From the IMG/VR virus record IMGVR_UViG_3300023179_000065, positions 1 through 64,000 of that record: a stretch of 64,000 bases of DNA, one strand, 5' to 3'. Positions 7,860 through 15,386 of this stretch are shown in pieces; the stretch's first letter is position 1, and each line of letters starts with the position of its first letter. The notes below the pieces were generated by a model. That model was not told the origin of the DNA. It made no database searches and worked only from the letters and a program-made list of their open reading frames with translations. The DNA is from a virus. The position numbers and the translations under genes are program-made.

Positions 7860-8308
7860 TGAAAAAATGTATTGCTGAGATTATTAAGTCGTGTTGTGAT
7901 CTTAAGACTATAGAAGAAAAAGTAAGATTTCTTCAAAGCAATGATAATCCTATTTTAAGAACTATTCTTAAATGTGTTTTTGATCCTAAAATAATTTTTC
8001 TTCTTCCCGAAGGTTCTCCCCCTTACAAGCCTAGTGAATACCTAGATCTAGAAGGCAGACTATATTCTGAGACCAGAAAACTCTATTTGTTTGTTGAGGG
8101 TGGAAATCCTAATCTCAGCAAATTTAAACGAGAAATGCTTTTCATCCAACTTATCGAATCGCTAGATAAACGAGATGCAGAACTTTTAATCGCAGTAAAA
8201 GATAAAAAGTTGCCTTTTAAAGGCATTACAGAGAAGATAGTTAGAGCAGCATATCCAGACCTACTACCATTAGAGGAGAGCAATGAGCAAGTCGCAAAAA
8301 AAGCATAA
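7859..8308 (+). CDS. Conserved T4-like hypothetical protein, 149 aa
   Basis: A mostly helical soluble protein with the run FLLPEGSPPYKPSEYLDLE and a C-terminal segment KLPFKGITEKIVRAAYPDLLP. It resembles a protein of about 145-150 residues found in many exo-T4 phages near the replication genes, which databases carry as a domain of unknown function (probably DUF6433; I cannot verify the number). It is overlapped by the next small gene by 26 bases. No catalytic motif is visible. Confidence 0.6.
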   Translation: MKKCIAEIIKSCCDLKTIEEKVRFLQSNDNPILRTILKCVFDPKIIFLLPEGSPPYKPSEYLDLEGRLYSETRKLYLFVEGGNPNLSKFKREMLFIQLIESLDKRDAELLIAVKDKKLPFKGITEKIVRAAYPDLLPLEESNEQVAKKA

Positions 8309-8456
8309 TAATTACGTTTACGAAGATAATGATAGACCTCATCATCAAGTTAAGAAATTTAAAAATGCTAAAGAAAAGAAAAATTATAAAAACCTAGAAA
8401 ACATTCTTAAGTCAAAGAATATTGACAGACTGCTAACATTGGATGATACTTATTAA
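8283..8456 (+). CDS. Small basic hypothetical protein, 57 aa
   Basis: The ATG at 8283 follows GAGGAG by a few bases and lies inside the end of the previous gene. The stop touches the next ATG. The product is highly charged (HHQVKKFKNAKEKKNYKNLE), rich in Lys and Asn, with no hydrophobic segment. Its size and position match the small linker genes common beside RNase H in this phage group. Function unknown. Confidence 0.5.
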   Translation: MSKSQKKHNNYVYEDNDRPHHQVKKFKNAKEKKNYKNLENILKSKNIDRLLTLDDTY

Positions 8457-8567
8457 ATGAAATGGCTATGGAGTAGTAAATTTATTGTTTGGTTTGAATC
8501 AAAATTAGTTACTCTTACTAATTACATTTGGCGCAAACGAAGAGAATACGAAAAGAGAAACAAGTAA
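8457..8567 (+). CDS. Micro-protein, 36 aa, amphipathic or membrane-associated
   Basis: The ATG at 8457 follows the upstream stop directly and its own stop overlaps the next ATG (TAATG), so it is translationally coupled on both sides. The peptide begins with Trp-rich hydrophobic residues (KWLWSSKFIVWFE) and ends in a strongly basic tail (RKRREYEKRNK), which would suit membrane attachment. It is short enough that chance is a real alternative. Confidence 0.4.
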   Translation: MKWLWSSKFIVWFESKLVTLTNYIWRKRREYEKRNK

Positions 8568-8869
8568 TGCCGTTTTATACTTTTCATGATTCTACTAATG
8601 ATGAAATAGTAGAACATAAGCTTAGTATTTCTGAATACGATACGTTCGTCAAATTGAACCCCCATCTTATACGATATCATGATATATCTACTATACCAAG
8701 TATGGTTAGCGGTGTCGGTGGTATTAAAAATGATTCTGGCTGGAAAGATGTTCTCTCTAAAATCGGAGAGAAACATCCGGACAGTGAGCTCAATAGAAAT
8801 GTTAATAAAAAGTCTATTAAGCAAGTTAAGACAGAACAGGTCATTAAAAAGCACCTTAATAAAAAATAA
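8567..8869 (+). CDS. FmdB-like small protein lacking zinc cysteines
   Basis: The 100-residue protein opens MPFYTFHDSTNDEIVEHKLS and continues with EYDTFVKLNPHLIRY and PSMVSGVGGIKNDSGWKDVL. This is the pattern of phage proteins annotated FmdB-like, where the N-terminal domain resembles a regulatory zinc ribbon. No Cys is present, so metal binding is unlikely here. I chose ATG 8567, which overlaps the preceding stop, over an upstream non-ATG start in the same frame. Often found beside the next gene, a nuclease, in T4-like phages. Confidence 0.6.
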   Translation: MPFYTFHDSTNDEIVEHKLSISEYDTFVKLNPHLIRYHDISTIPSMVSGVGGIKNDSGWKDVLSKIGEKHPDSELNRNVNKKSIKQVKTEQVIKKHLNKK

Positions 8870-9546
8870 TGTTCATACACAATCCCCTACCAGTTCAAGA
8901 ACTTACTAGTGTAGAAAAAGATGGTAAAAGATTTTATCTAGTAGACGGGGAAGAATATCCTTCTGTAACTACTGTTCTTTCTTCTTATAAAAGCAAATCG
9001 ATTGTAGAATGGAGAGAACGAGTAGGAGCTTCAACTGCAGAAAAGATAACAAGACAGGCTACGACTAGGGGAACAGCAGTTCATCAGCTATGTGAAGATT
9101 ATGTAAATAACAAAGAGAACTATACTAGCAAAGCTATGCCTGCTAATGTTTCCTTGTTTAAACAAATCAAAGATTTTCTTGACGATAAACTGCAATCAGT
9201 ATATAATCTAGAAATACCGTTGCATTCAAAGGTACTAAAAGCAGCCGGTAGATGCGACATGCTAGGCCGCATAGATGATAAGATCTGTATTGTTGACTAT
9301 AAGACGTCTTCTAAGATTAAGAAGGAAGAGTGGATAGAAGGGTACTTTCTACAGACCACCGCCTACTCGATGATGGTCGAAGAGATGTACGATCTTAAGA
9401 TCGATCGAATCGTAGTTGTTATTGCAGTAGAAGAAGAAAACGCCCCGCAGATTTTTATAAAGTCTCCGGATGAGTATAGATCTGAAACGATTAACTTATT
9501 TAAATTATATCATACAAATGGCACGCAAAAAGAAAGTAGAATTTAA
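8869..9546 (+). CDS. PD-(D/E)XK nuclease (MGME1/RecB-type)
   Basis: The 225-residue protein shows the RecB-family nuclease motifs in order: GTAVHQLCE (helix with the first acidic residue), AGRCDMLGRIDDKICIVDYK (Asp, then Asp-x-Lys of the core), and FLQTTAYSMMVEE (the QxxxY helix). Single-stranded DNA exonucleases of this kind, resembling mitochondrial MGME1, are common in exo-T4 phages. It begins at the stop of the preceding gene and its 3' end overlaps the next gene by 29 bases. Confidence 0.83.
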   Translation: MFIHNPLPVQELTSVEKDGKRFYLVDGEEYPSVTTVLSSYKSKSIVEWRERVGASTAEKITRQATTRGTAVHQLCEDYVNNKENYTSKAMPANVSLFKQIKDFLDDKLQSVYNLEIPLHSKVLKAAGRCDMLGRIDDKICIVDYKTSSKIKKEEWIEGYFLQTTAYSMMVEEMYDLKIDRIVVVIAVEEENAPQIFIKSPDEYRSETINLFKLYHTNGTQKESRI

Positions 9547-10057
9547 GAAAGAAGCTCTCTATAGCAGCGTAGGTAATTCTGCACAAGAGATTTTTAATAA
9601 GATTGGTATTAATAATGCTATGTCAAAGACTGTTATGATTCAGACAGCTCGTGCATATATTGATAGTCAGAGCAATCCAGTCCGAGCATGTAACGCTATT
9701 CTTCTCAAGCTCGGTGTGCCGGTACAATTTAATGCCGAGATGCGTAAGAGCAGAGTATACGCATTGACCGCTTTAGATGAAGCAACGACTCAAGGAGTAA
9801 ATTTTGATCCTAAGTCAGTATTGTCCATTGCCGAAAAACGTTTAGAAAAGTTGAATACTATTTTAGGCAAAGATATCAGTGTTCAAGAAGAAAAAGAAGT
9901 ATCTACGTCTAAGTCATCTATTGCTAGAGAAATCTATGCAAGTATGATCGATAAAAAGACAGGCGATATTGTTCGAGAGATATCAGAAAGGTTAAATATT
10001 GAGAAGCAGTCGGCTTATGGATATTACTATAGTGCAAAACGAGCACTAACAGTTTAA
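9518..10057 (+). CDS. Hypothetical basic protein with HTH-like C-terminus, 179 aa
   Basis: I start it at ATG 9518 (MARKKKVEFKKEA), not at a TTG 48 bases upstream that lies deeper in the nuclease gene. The N-terminus is Lys-rich. The C-terminal 45 residues (REIYASMIDKKTGDIV..ISERLNIEKQSAYGYYYSAK) look like a winged or simple helix-turn-helix, where NIEKQSAYGYY would be the recognition helix. This suggests DNA binding, possibly regulation, but I cannot assign a family. It is the last gene before a clear terminator. Confidence 0.6.
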   Translation: MARKKKVEFKKEALYSSVGNSAQEIFNKIGINNAMSKTVMIQTARAYIDSQSNPVRACNAILLKLGVPVQFNAEMRKSRVYALTALDEATTQGVNFDPKSVLSIAEKRLEKLNTILGKDISVQEEKEVSTSKSSIAREIYASMIDKKTGDIVREISERLNIEKQSAYGYYYSAKRALTV

Positions 10058-10060
10058 GCA

Positions 10061-10090
10061 AACGGGCTTCAATGCCCGTTCTTCTTTTTA
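10061..10090 (+). terminator. Rho-independent terminator
   Basis: AACGGGC (10061-10067) pairs perfectly with GCCCGTT (10074-10080) across a six-base loop, and is followed at once by CTTCTTTTTA. It closes the operon that ends with the HTH-like gene. Confidence 0.85.
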
Positions 10091-10105
10091 GTTCTAGGAG
10101 GTGCC

Positions 10106-10303
10106 ATGGATTACAGAAGAGCATCAGAACTCGAAGAAATGATTCAAAATCAGATCTTCTACGGAATTCCAATCTCAGAAATATCATCAGATATGCTAGA
10201 TGATATGGATAACGAAGATCTGAGAACGTTCTACATCATAGTTAACATGCTTCACTGGGAAGCCATAGATGATCTCACGAAAAAAGTTGCTTTTATTTCG
10301 TGA
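10106..10303 (+). CDS. Hypothetical acidic protein, 65 aa
   Basis: It has the best Shine-Dalgarno in this part of the window (CTAGGAGGTG, six bases before the ATG), which suggests strong translation. The product is acidic and helical (ELEEMIQNQIFYGIPISEIS, DMLDDMDNEDLRTFY). No transmembrane segment or known motif is seen. It lies alone between a terminator and a possible promoter. Confidence 0.55.
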   Translation: MDYRRASELEEMIQNQIFYGIPISEISSDMLDDMDNEDLRTFYIIVNMLHWEAIDDLTKKVAFIS

Positions 10304-10315
10304 CGAAATTAATAT
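10287..10315 (+). promoter_or_regulatory. Possible sigma70-type promoter with palindromic operator
   Basis: A weak -35 (TTGCTT, 10287-10292) is 17 bases from TAATAT (10310-10315). Between them sits the perfect palindrome TTTCGT-G-ACGAAA (10296-10308), partly inside the end of the upstream gene. It would drive the DUF932 gene. The -35 match is poor, so this is tentative. Confidence 0.35.
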
Positions 10316-10345
10316 ATACATGTCATTAATTAAAGGAGATATGAC

Positions 10346-11278
10346 ATGGCACACTTGATTGAGACTATGGCTTACGCTGGCGAAGTACCTTGGCATGGTT
10401 TGGGTAAGGAAGTACCTGCTGACCTGTCCCCTGAGCAAATGCTCAAGACTGCAGATCTAGACTGGACCGTTGATAAGGTTCCTACTTTTATTGATCTTAA
10501 TGGTGTTAAGACTGCAACAGGCCGGCATGCGCTGGTTCGATCGTCCGATAACAGCATTCTCGACGTCGTTACAACCGACTGGAATCCTGTCCAGAACCAA
10601 GAAGCTTTTGAGTTCTTTGATGAGTTTGTTCATAGCGGTGATATGGAAATGCATACCGCCGGCTCGTTGAAGAACGGTCAAGTCGTTTGGGCTTTGGCTA
10701 AGATCAAGGACGGTTTTGAGCTGTTTGGTGGTGATGAAGTAAAGGGCTATTTGCTCTTTACTAACCCGCATAAGTTCGGTCAATCGATCGATATTCGTTT
10801 TACCCCTATCCGAGTTGTTTGTAATAATACCCTTACGCTGGCTCTAGACGCTAAGGCTGCCAACTCTTACAAGATGAATCATCGTCGTACGTTTGATGGT
10901 GATGTTGCTAAGGAGATGCTTGGTATTGCTAAGGATAAGCTACAGACCTATAAGGAGATGGCTGCTTTCCTTGGTAGCAAGCGTTATAACGATGATAAGG
11001 TAAAGGAATACTTTGCTACTATCTTCCCCGGCCTTACTAAGGAAGAAGGTAAGATGTCTCGTAATGCCGTTCAAGCGCTTGATGTTTTGGAAAAGCAGCC
11101 CGGTGCTAAGTTTGCCGAAGGTAGCTGGTGGCAGCCGTTTAACGCAGTTACGTTTATGACTGATCACCTGCTTGGTCGTAGTAACGAGACTCGTATTCAA
11201 TCGGCCTGGTTTGGTCCTAACAAGTCCCTCAAGATTAAGGCTCTAGAGAAGGCTGTTGAGTTTGCAGAAGCTGCTTAA
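10346..11278 (+). CDS. DUF932 / phage-plasmid protein (TIGR03299-like)
   Basis: The 310-residue protein begins MAHLIETMAYAGEVPWHGLG and has the family features WNPVQNQEAFEFFD, LLFTNPHKFGQSI and RFTPIRVVCNNTLTLAL. DUF932 proteins are common in phages and plasmids and are expressed at a high level in several phages, but their function is not established. It is preceded by AAAGGAGATATG, a strong ribosome site. Its codon choice (many GCT, AAG, CTT) is more GC-rich and uniform than its neighbours, consistent with high expression. Its stop overlaps the next ATG. Confidence 0.82.
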   Translation: MAHLIETMAYAGEVPWHGLGKEVPADLSPEQMLKTADLDWTVDKVPTFIDLNGVKTATGRHALVRSSDNSILDVVTTDWNPVQNQEAFEFFDEFVHSGDMEMHTAGSLKNGQVVWALAKIKDGFELFGGDEVKGYLLFTNPHKFGQSIDIRFTPIRVVCNNTLTLALDAKAANSYKMNHRRTFDGDVAKEMLGIAKDKLQTYKEMAAFLGSKRYNDDKVKEYFATIFPGLTKEEGKMSRNAVQALDVLEKQPGAKFAEGSWWQPFNAVTFMTDHLLGRSNETRIQSAWFGPNKSLKIKALEKAVEFAEAA

Positions 11279-11700
11279 TGTCTAATGAATACGAAAAGAT
11301 CTTTAACCCACCGGTAGATCTTAACGTAGCTGGTTTGAATCGTAATTCACTCCCCTACCCTACCGAGGTGGGGAGTGCTTACTTTCCCCCAGTAAAAGTT
11401 GAAGATATTAAATCTTATTACTTAAGTCAATCTGTAAACCGGTATAATGAGAAAGTAGCTTTTTTACAAAAGCAAGCTGATATTATTAGAGAGGAATATG
11501 ATAAGATAAGAGCAAGTATGGAGCTTGCCTTTCTTATTGATCAGGCCAGATATGCCTTTAAACCTGTTCCAGGTAATATTTACTTTCTACAGAAAGACTA
11601 TGCTGGAAGATTAGTTTTGAATTTAGTTCATATTACATATAATGAGTTTATACATAAAGTTCAATATAGAGCAGATGGAGAATGGGTGGTAGCGGAGTAA
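11278..11700 (+). CDS. DUF2452 / C1orf50-like protein
   Basis: The 140-residue protein has a helical N-terminal part (VNRYNEKVAFLQKQADIIRE), then PVPGNIYFLQKDYAGRLVLN. This matches the C1orf50/DUF2452 pattern, in which a long helix precedes a conserved PGNIYYLY-type strand. Homologues occur in animals and in T4-like phages. The function is unknown. It is coupled to the DUF932 gene (ATG overlaps the stop). Confidence 0.6.
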   Translation: MSNEYEKIFNPPVDLNVAGLNRNSLPYPTEVGSAYFPPVKVEDIKSYYLSQSVNRYNEKVAFLQKQADIIREEYDKIRASMELAFLIDQARYAFKPVPGNIYFLQKDYAGRLVLNLVHITYNEFIHKVQYRADGEWVVAE

Positions 11701-11730
11701 TGTTTATCGTTACCACTACTTAATGCTAAT

Positions 11731-11785
11731 ATACCAGTATTTTTTATTGACTGGGTATAAAATATTAAAGTAGGATATCCCTACT
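11731..11785 (+). promoter_or_regulatory. Two inverted repeats upstream of the PqqA-like gene
   Basis: Two short dyads lie in the 106-base gap before the peptide gene. ATACCAGT (11731-11738) pairs with ACTGGGTAT (11750-11758) around a T-rich loop. AGTAGG (11769-11774) pairs perfectly with CCTACT (11780-11785). The first could be a weak terminator for the upstream gene, the second an operator or 5' leader hairpin. A TATAAAATA stretch (11756-11764) between them could be a promoter -10 element. Assignments are tentative. Confidence 0.35.
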
Positions 11786-11806
11786 ATTGTTATTAAGGAG
11801 ACTAAT

Positions 11807-11878
11807 ATGTGGACTAAGCCAACTGCTCAAGACAAGCGTTTCGGGTTTGAAGTCACGATGTACATTGCATCGCGTTAA
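11807..11878 (+). CDS. pqqA: PqqA-like precursor peptide, 23 aa
   Basis: The 23-codon gene has AAGGAG seven bases before its ATG. The peptide begins MWTKP and ends GFEVTMYIASR. It has the size of classical PqqA, and its Glu15 and Tyr19 (E-x3-Y) are at the exact positions that the radical SAM enzyme PqqE cross-links to build pyrroloquinoline quinone (PQQ). Known PqqA peptides commonly read MWTKP at the start and GFEVTMY in the core. No pqqB, C, D or E gene is visible in the window, so the peptide would have to be processed by host enzymes. It stands alone between the C1orf50-like gene and a terminator. Identity as a PqqA homologue is strong by motif. Function in infection is inference. Confidence 0.82.
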   Translation: MWTKPTAQDKRFGFEVTMYIASR

Positions 11879-11892
11879 TAAGTAGTATATAA

Positions 11893-11932
11893 TATGCCCG
11901 GGGCCTCTGCGAAAGTACGCCTCGGCTATCAT
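11893..11932 (+). other. GC-rich, possibly structured transcript segment
   Basis: The stretch between the PqqA-like stop and the terminator is markedly GC-rich for this genome (GCCCGGGGCCTC, then GCGAAAGTACGC, then CTCGGC). GCG-AAAGTA-CGC can form a small hairpin, and GGGGCC and GCCTC segments could pair alternatively. It may be an RNA element or just the foot of the terminator. I recognise no known riboswitch. Confidence 0.3.
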
Positions 11933-11935
11933 TAA

Positions 11936-11957
11936 AGGGCCTGAAGGCTCTTTTTTT
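11936..11957 (+). terminator. Rho-independent terminator after the PqqA-like gene
   Basis: AGGGCC (11936-11941) pairs with GGCTCT (11946-11951, one G-U) around a TGAA tetraloop and is followed by TTTTTT. It separates the middle-type genes from the fibre genes. Confidence 0.8.
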
Positions 11958-11958
11958 A

Positions 11959-11966
11959 TATAAATA
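11959..11966 (+). promoter_or_regulatory. T4-type late promoter
   Basis: TATAAATA is an exact match to the T4 late -10 consensus, 26 bases before the ATG of the collagen-like fibre gene and right after the terminator U-run. In T4 such promoters are read by gp55-RNA polymerase with gp33 and the sliding clamp. A gp33 homologue is encoded at 17.4 kb. Confidence 0.75.
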
Positions 11967-11992
11967 TGAGGTACTGCTAACTCTATAATATC

Positions 11993-13125
<1,133 letters not shown>

Positions 13126-13126
<1 letters not shown>

Positions 13127-14046
13127 TGCCACCTTTAATAGGTACATTTGGATCAGGTTCAGCAAGAGGGTTAGGTTCTAGAACTGCACAGGCTTTTACT
13201 AGAGCATTTACTATCTCACCTGCCGTATCAGGTAAAACTATCTGGTCATTAGATGCAGATGGCCCACTAAACTTAGGTACCGGTGGTACATGGGTTATAA
13301 CACCGACCTCCAATTTCGTCGCGAATACAAAAATATGGGGCGCCGGCGGAGGCGGTTGCGCTGGTGTCGGTGCTGGAGGTGGCGCCGCCGTCGGGGTAAT
13401 TTCCTTTATTAAAAGTCAATCATACGATTTAATAGTAGGTACTGGGGGGGATGGATATCCTGGGGGTAGAGGAGCGTCGGCAGGTGGCGCCGGATCAGGA
13501 ATACAAATTACTTCTGGTGCAGTACCAATTCTAGTAGCAGGCGGTGGAGGCGGCAGTTCTAACGCGCCAGGTACAGGTAGATTTGGAGGCCCAGGCGGTG
13601 GCACTACAGGCGCAGATCCAGAAAACGTCGGCGCCGGGGGATACCCAGGTACGCAGTCCGGTCCAGGGGCAGGAGGTAATGGTGGTAGACGCGTCGGCAA
13701 TTCAGGATCTGGTCGAAATGGTGGGGGAGGAGCTACAGGCTCTGTAGCAGCTGCCGGTGGTGTTGGTTTCGGCAATGGAGGTGTTGGAACTTACAACGGA
13801 GGAGATCAAGGATCTGGTGGTGGAGGAGGTGGGTATTTTGGGGGCGGTGAAGGTGGCGGTGATGCAGGAGGATATGGTGGTGGCGGAGGATCGGGTTACT
13901 TTAATCCTTCCTATGTAACTAGCGCTACTTTATACCAAGGAAACCAGCAACTACCAGGGAATTCCAGTGATAGTATTAATAATGGTTCTGGCACTGGCGG
14001 CGCGGTCAACGGTAAAGGAACAGCAGGTAAAATTTATTTATTATGA
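13126..14046 (+). CDS. Glycine-rich tail fibre / adhesin protein
   Basis: The 306-residue protein starts with a small ordered domain (PPLIGTFGSGSARGLGSRTA). From about residue 68 onward it is dominated by Gly runs (GGGGGSS, GGGATGSVAAAGG, SGGGGGGYFGGGEGGG). The end, GTAGKIYLL, resembles the closing strand of glycine-rich phage fibre domains. Repeats are not strict Gly-X-Y, so a polyglycine-II-like sandwich is more likely than collagen. It overlaps the fibre gene upstream and a 2OG-oxygenase gene downstream. Confidence 0.75.
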
Positions 14047-14621
14047 ATGCAAAATGCTCTTATATTTTTCCTACCCCTATTCTGCAAAGGGACTCGGAAG
14101 ACCTATTAAACAAACAATTGATTACTAATGTTTTAGACTTAATACAAAAACATGGTAGTAATCCGTTTTATAGCCCATGTATCAGTACTATTAAAAATTT
14201 AAAAAATGTTCTTTTACTACCAGAACTTATCGAAATACAGTCATTTATAGTTGAGTGTATATCAACATACTGCGAATTTGCAAAGATAGAAAAAAACGGT
14301 CTATATATTAGTGATTCCTGGCTTAATCTCTATAATGAGCACGGCTACCAAGATCTACATACTCATGAGGATAGTGTTTTATCAGGAGTTTTTTATTTAG
14401 AAGCCAATAATAAAAGTGATTTAGTTTTTCAAGCACCCTGGCACTTTTTTCAACCAACTTATGCTAAATTTACTGAAACAGATTTAAATAATTGTCATAA
14501 TTTAGAATATCAGTCAGTTGCCGGTAGATGTTATATTTTTCCTAGCCATTTAATGCATAGAACATTGCCTACAAAAGATAGAAGAATTAGTTTAAGTTTT
14601 AACGTTAGACATGATAGATAA
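14043..14621 (+). CDS. 2OG-Fe(II) oxygenase (TIGR02466-like)
   Basis: The 192-residue protein has the double-stranded beta-helix signature of 2-oxoglutarate/iron oxygenases. SWLNLYNEHGYQDLHTHED gives His108-x-Asp110, SGVFYLE is the following strand, and PSHLMHRTLPTKDRRISLSF gives the distal His172 and an Arg near 180 that would hold 2-oxoglutarate. Motif layout matches the TIGR02466 putative oxygenase family of marine phages and bacteria. It overlaps the glycine-rich fibre gene by 4 bases, so the fibre is an obvious candidate substrate, but this is inference. Confidence 0.78.
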   Translation: MNAKCSYIFPTPILQRDSEDLLNKQLITNVLDLIQKHGSNPFYSPCISTIKNLKNVLLLPELIEIQSFIVECISTYCEFAKIEKNGLYISDSWLNLYNEHGYQDLHTHEDSVLSGVFYLEANNKSDLVFQAPWHFFQPTYAKFTETDLNNCHNLEYQSVAGRCYIFPSHLMHRTLPTKDRRISLSFNVRHDR

Positions 14622-14639
14622 AAATAAAAAGAAAATATC

Positions 14640-14791
14640 ATGAGTAAAAATTACGACTTATCTAAATTAGTAACAAATAATGCTAGTGTAACGCTTATGT
14701 AAATAACTTTACCGTGGCTAATTCTAATAGCAGGAACTTAGTTGACTATTATTCTTACTACTACTATAATGTTCTTGTGGAGGAAAAATGA
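14640..14791 (+). pseudogene. Relic of a tail-fibre gene
   Basis: The ATG at 14640 opens MSKNYDLSKLVTNNASVTL, clearly akin to the head of the fibre at 11993 (SKN-x2-LS-x-L-x2-NNA), but stops after 20 codons. A second frame continues at once with YVNNFTVANSNSRNLVDYY and ends at 14791, so a frameshift and loss of the distal part are the simplest reading. The last bases now carry the ribosome site for the next small gene. Confidence 0.55.
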
Positions 14792-14958
14792 TAGTATGTA
14801 GTTGTAGAGGAATATCTACAAAACAATATACAACAGAAGAAGCACTTAAAGAAAGAATCATGCAGAATGATTTTAAGTGCGGAATCTGTCAGACTAAATA
14901 TATTATAGAAGAACAGCTAGATAATAGTGATCAAGCTGTAAACAATATTGCTGTATGA
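14788..14958 (+). CDS. BFD-like [2Fe-2S] mini-protein, 56 aa
   Basis: The ATG follows GTGGAGGAAAA closely. The protein begins MIVCSCRGIS, has a helical middle and then FKCGICQTKY. The C-x-C ... C-x2-C arrangement, with the VCxCxGIS opening, is that of the BFD-like [2Fe-2S] domain found in bacterioferritin-associated ferredoxin, where it donates electrons to release iron from bacterioferritin. The C-terminal ~20 residues are acidic. It ends where the tmRNA acceptor piece begins. Iron use fits a phage with several iron-dependent oxygenases, though a direct link is inference. Confidence 0.65.
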   Translation: MIVCSCRGISTKQYTTEEALKERIMQNDFKCGICQTKYIIEEQLDNSDQAVNNIAV

Positions 14959-15256
14959 AGTAAAAGGAAAAGGGTTCTGGACGCGAGTTCGATTCTCGCC
15001 ATCTCCACCATAAGCGTATTGCCTGGTATGAGTGCCTATAGGCTTAATCAGAGTCCAATAAGCAGTACGCTTATGATGGGGATGTCAAGGTTTCGACAGG
15101 GCAATGAGTACAGATATGGACAGCACGTCAGGCGATCGACGTAAATGAAGCAAAACTAGTAAACGCAAACGACAGCGATTACAACATGGCTCTTGCTGCC
15201 TAAACAGTAAGATACGGAGTTTAGAGGCTGTACTTGGCAACAGAAACAGCCTCATC
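14955..15256 (+). ncRNA. ssrA: Circularly permuted (two-piece) tmRNA
   Basis: The acceptor piece comes first: GGACGCGAGTTCGATTCTCG makes a T arm (stem 14983-14987 with 14995-14999), then CATCTCC, discriminator A and an encoded CCA ending at 15010. The coding piece follows: GGGGATG (15078-15084) pairs with CATCTCC (15000-15006, one G-U) as the acceptor stem. It continues into TCAAGGTTTCGACAGGGC, the tmRNA D-loop-like region. The tag frame encodes ANDSDYNMALAA and TAA at 15165-15203. A hairpin GAGGCTG/CAGCCTC (15224-15253) is near the 3' end. The spacer carries TAAGCGTA/TACGCTTA (15011-15018, 15066-15073), which would form a precursor hairpin to be cut out. Exact ends are estimated. Permuted tmRNAs are typical of alphaproteobacteria. 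Confidence 0.92.
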
Positions 15257-15272
15257 TTTAAAGGAGAAAGAT

Positions 15273-15386
15273 ATGATTGATTCGTTTATTTGGGTTCTAG
15301 TAGGTGCTTTTATTGGATGGCACGTGCCGCAACCTTCATGGGCTGTTGCTATCAAGAACAAGGTTATGGAGATGATTAAGAAATGA
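15273..15386 (+). CDS. Small membrane protein, 37 aa (holin-like position)
   Basis: The ATG follows AAAGGAGAAAG. The peptide has one hydrophobic segment (IWVLVGAFIGW) and a basic, helical tail ending MEMIKK. Its stop overlaps the ATG of a peptidoglycan peptidase gene, so it may act in lysis with it. Too short to assign as a holin by sequence. Confidence 0.55.
   Translation: MIDSFIWVLVGAFIGWHVPQPSWAVAIKNKVMEMIKK

Noticed and set aside
11807-11878. Complete PQQ biosynthesis operon
   Set aside because: No pqqB, C, D or E-like sequence is visible near the peptide gene or elsewhere in the window.
13416-13775. Minus-strand Pro-rich frame opposite the glycine-rich fibre
   Set aside because: Pro runs are just the complement of Gly codons.
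14978-15010. Isolated tRNA 3' half with CCA
   Set aside because: No D arm or anticodon arm precedes it. It pairs with GGGGATG at 15078 and belongs to the permuted tmRNA.
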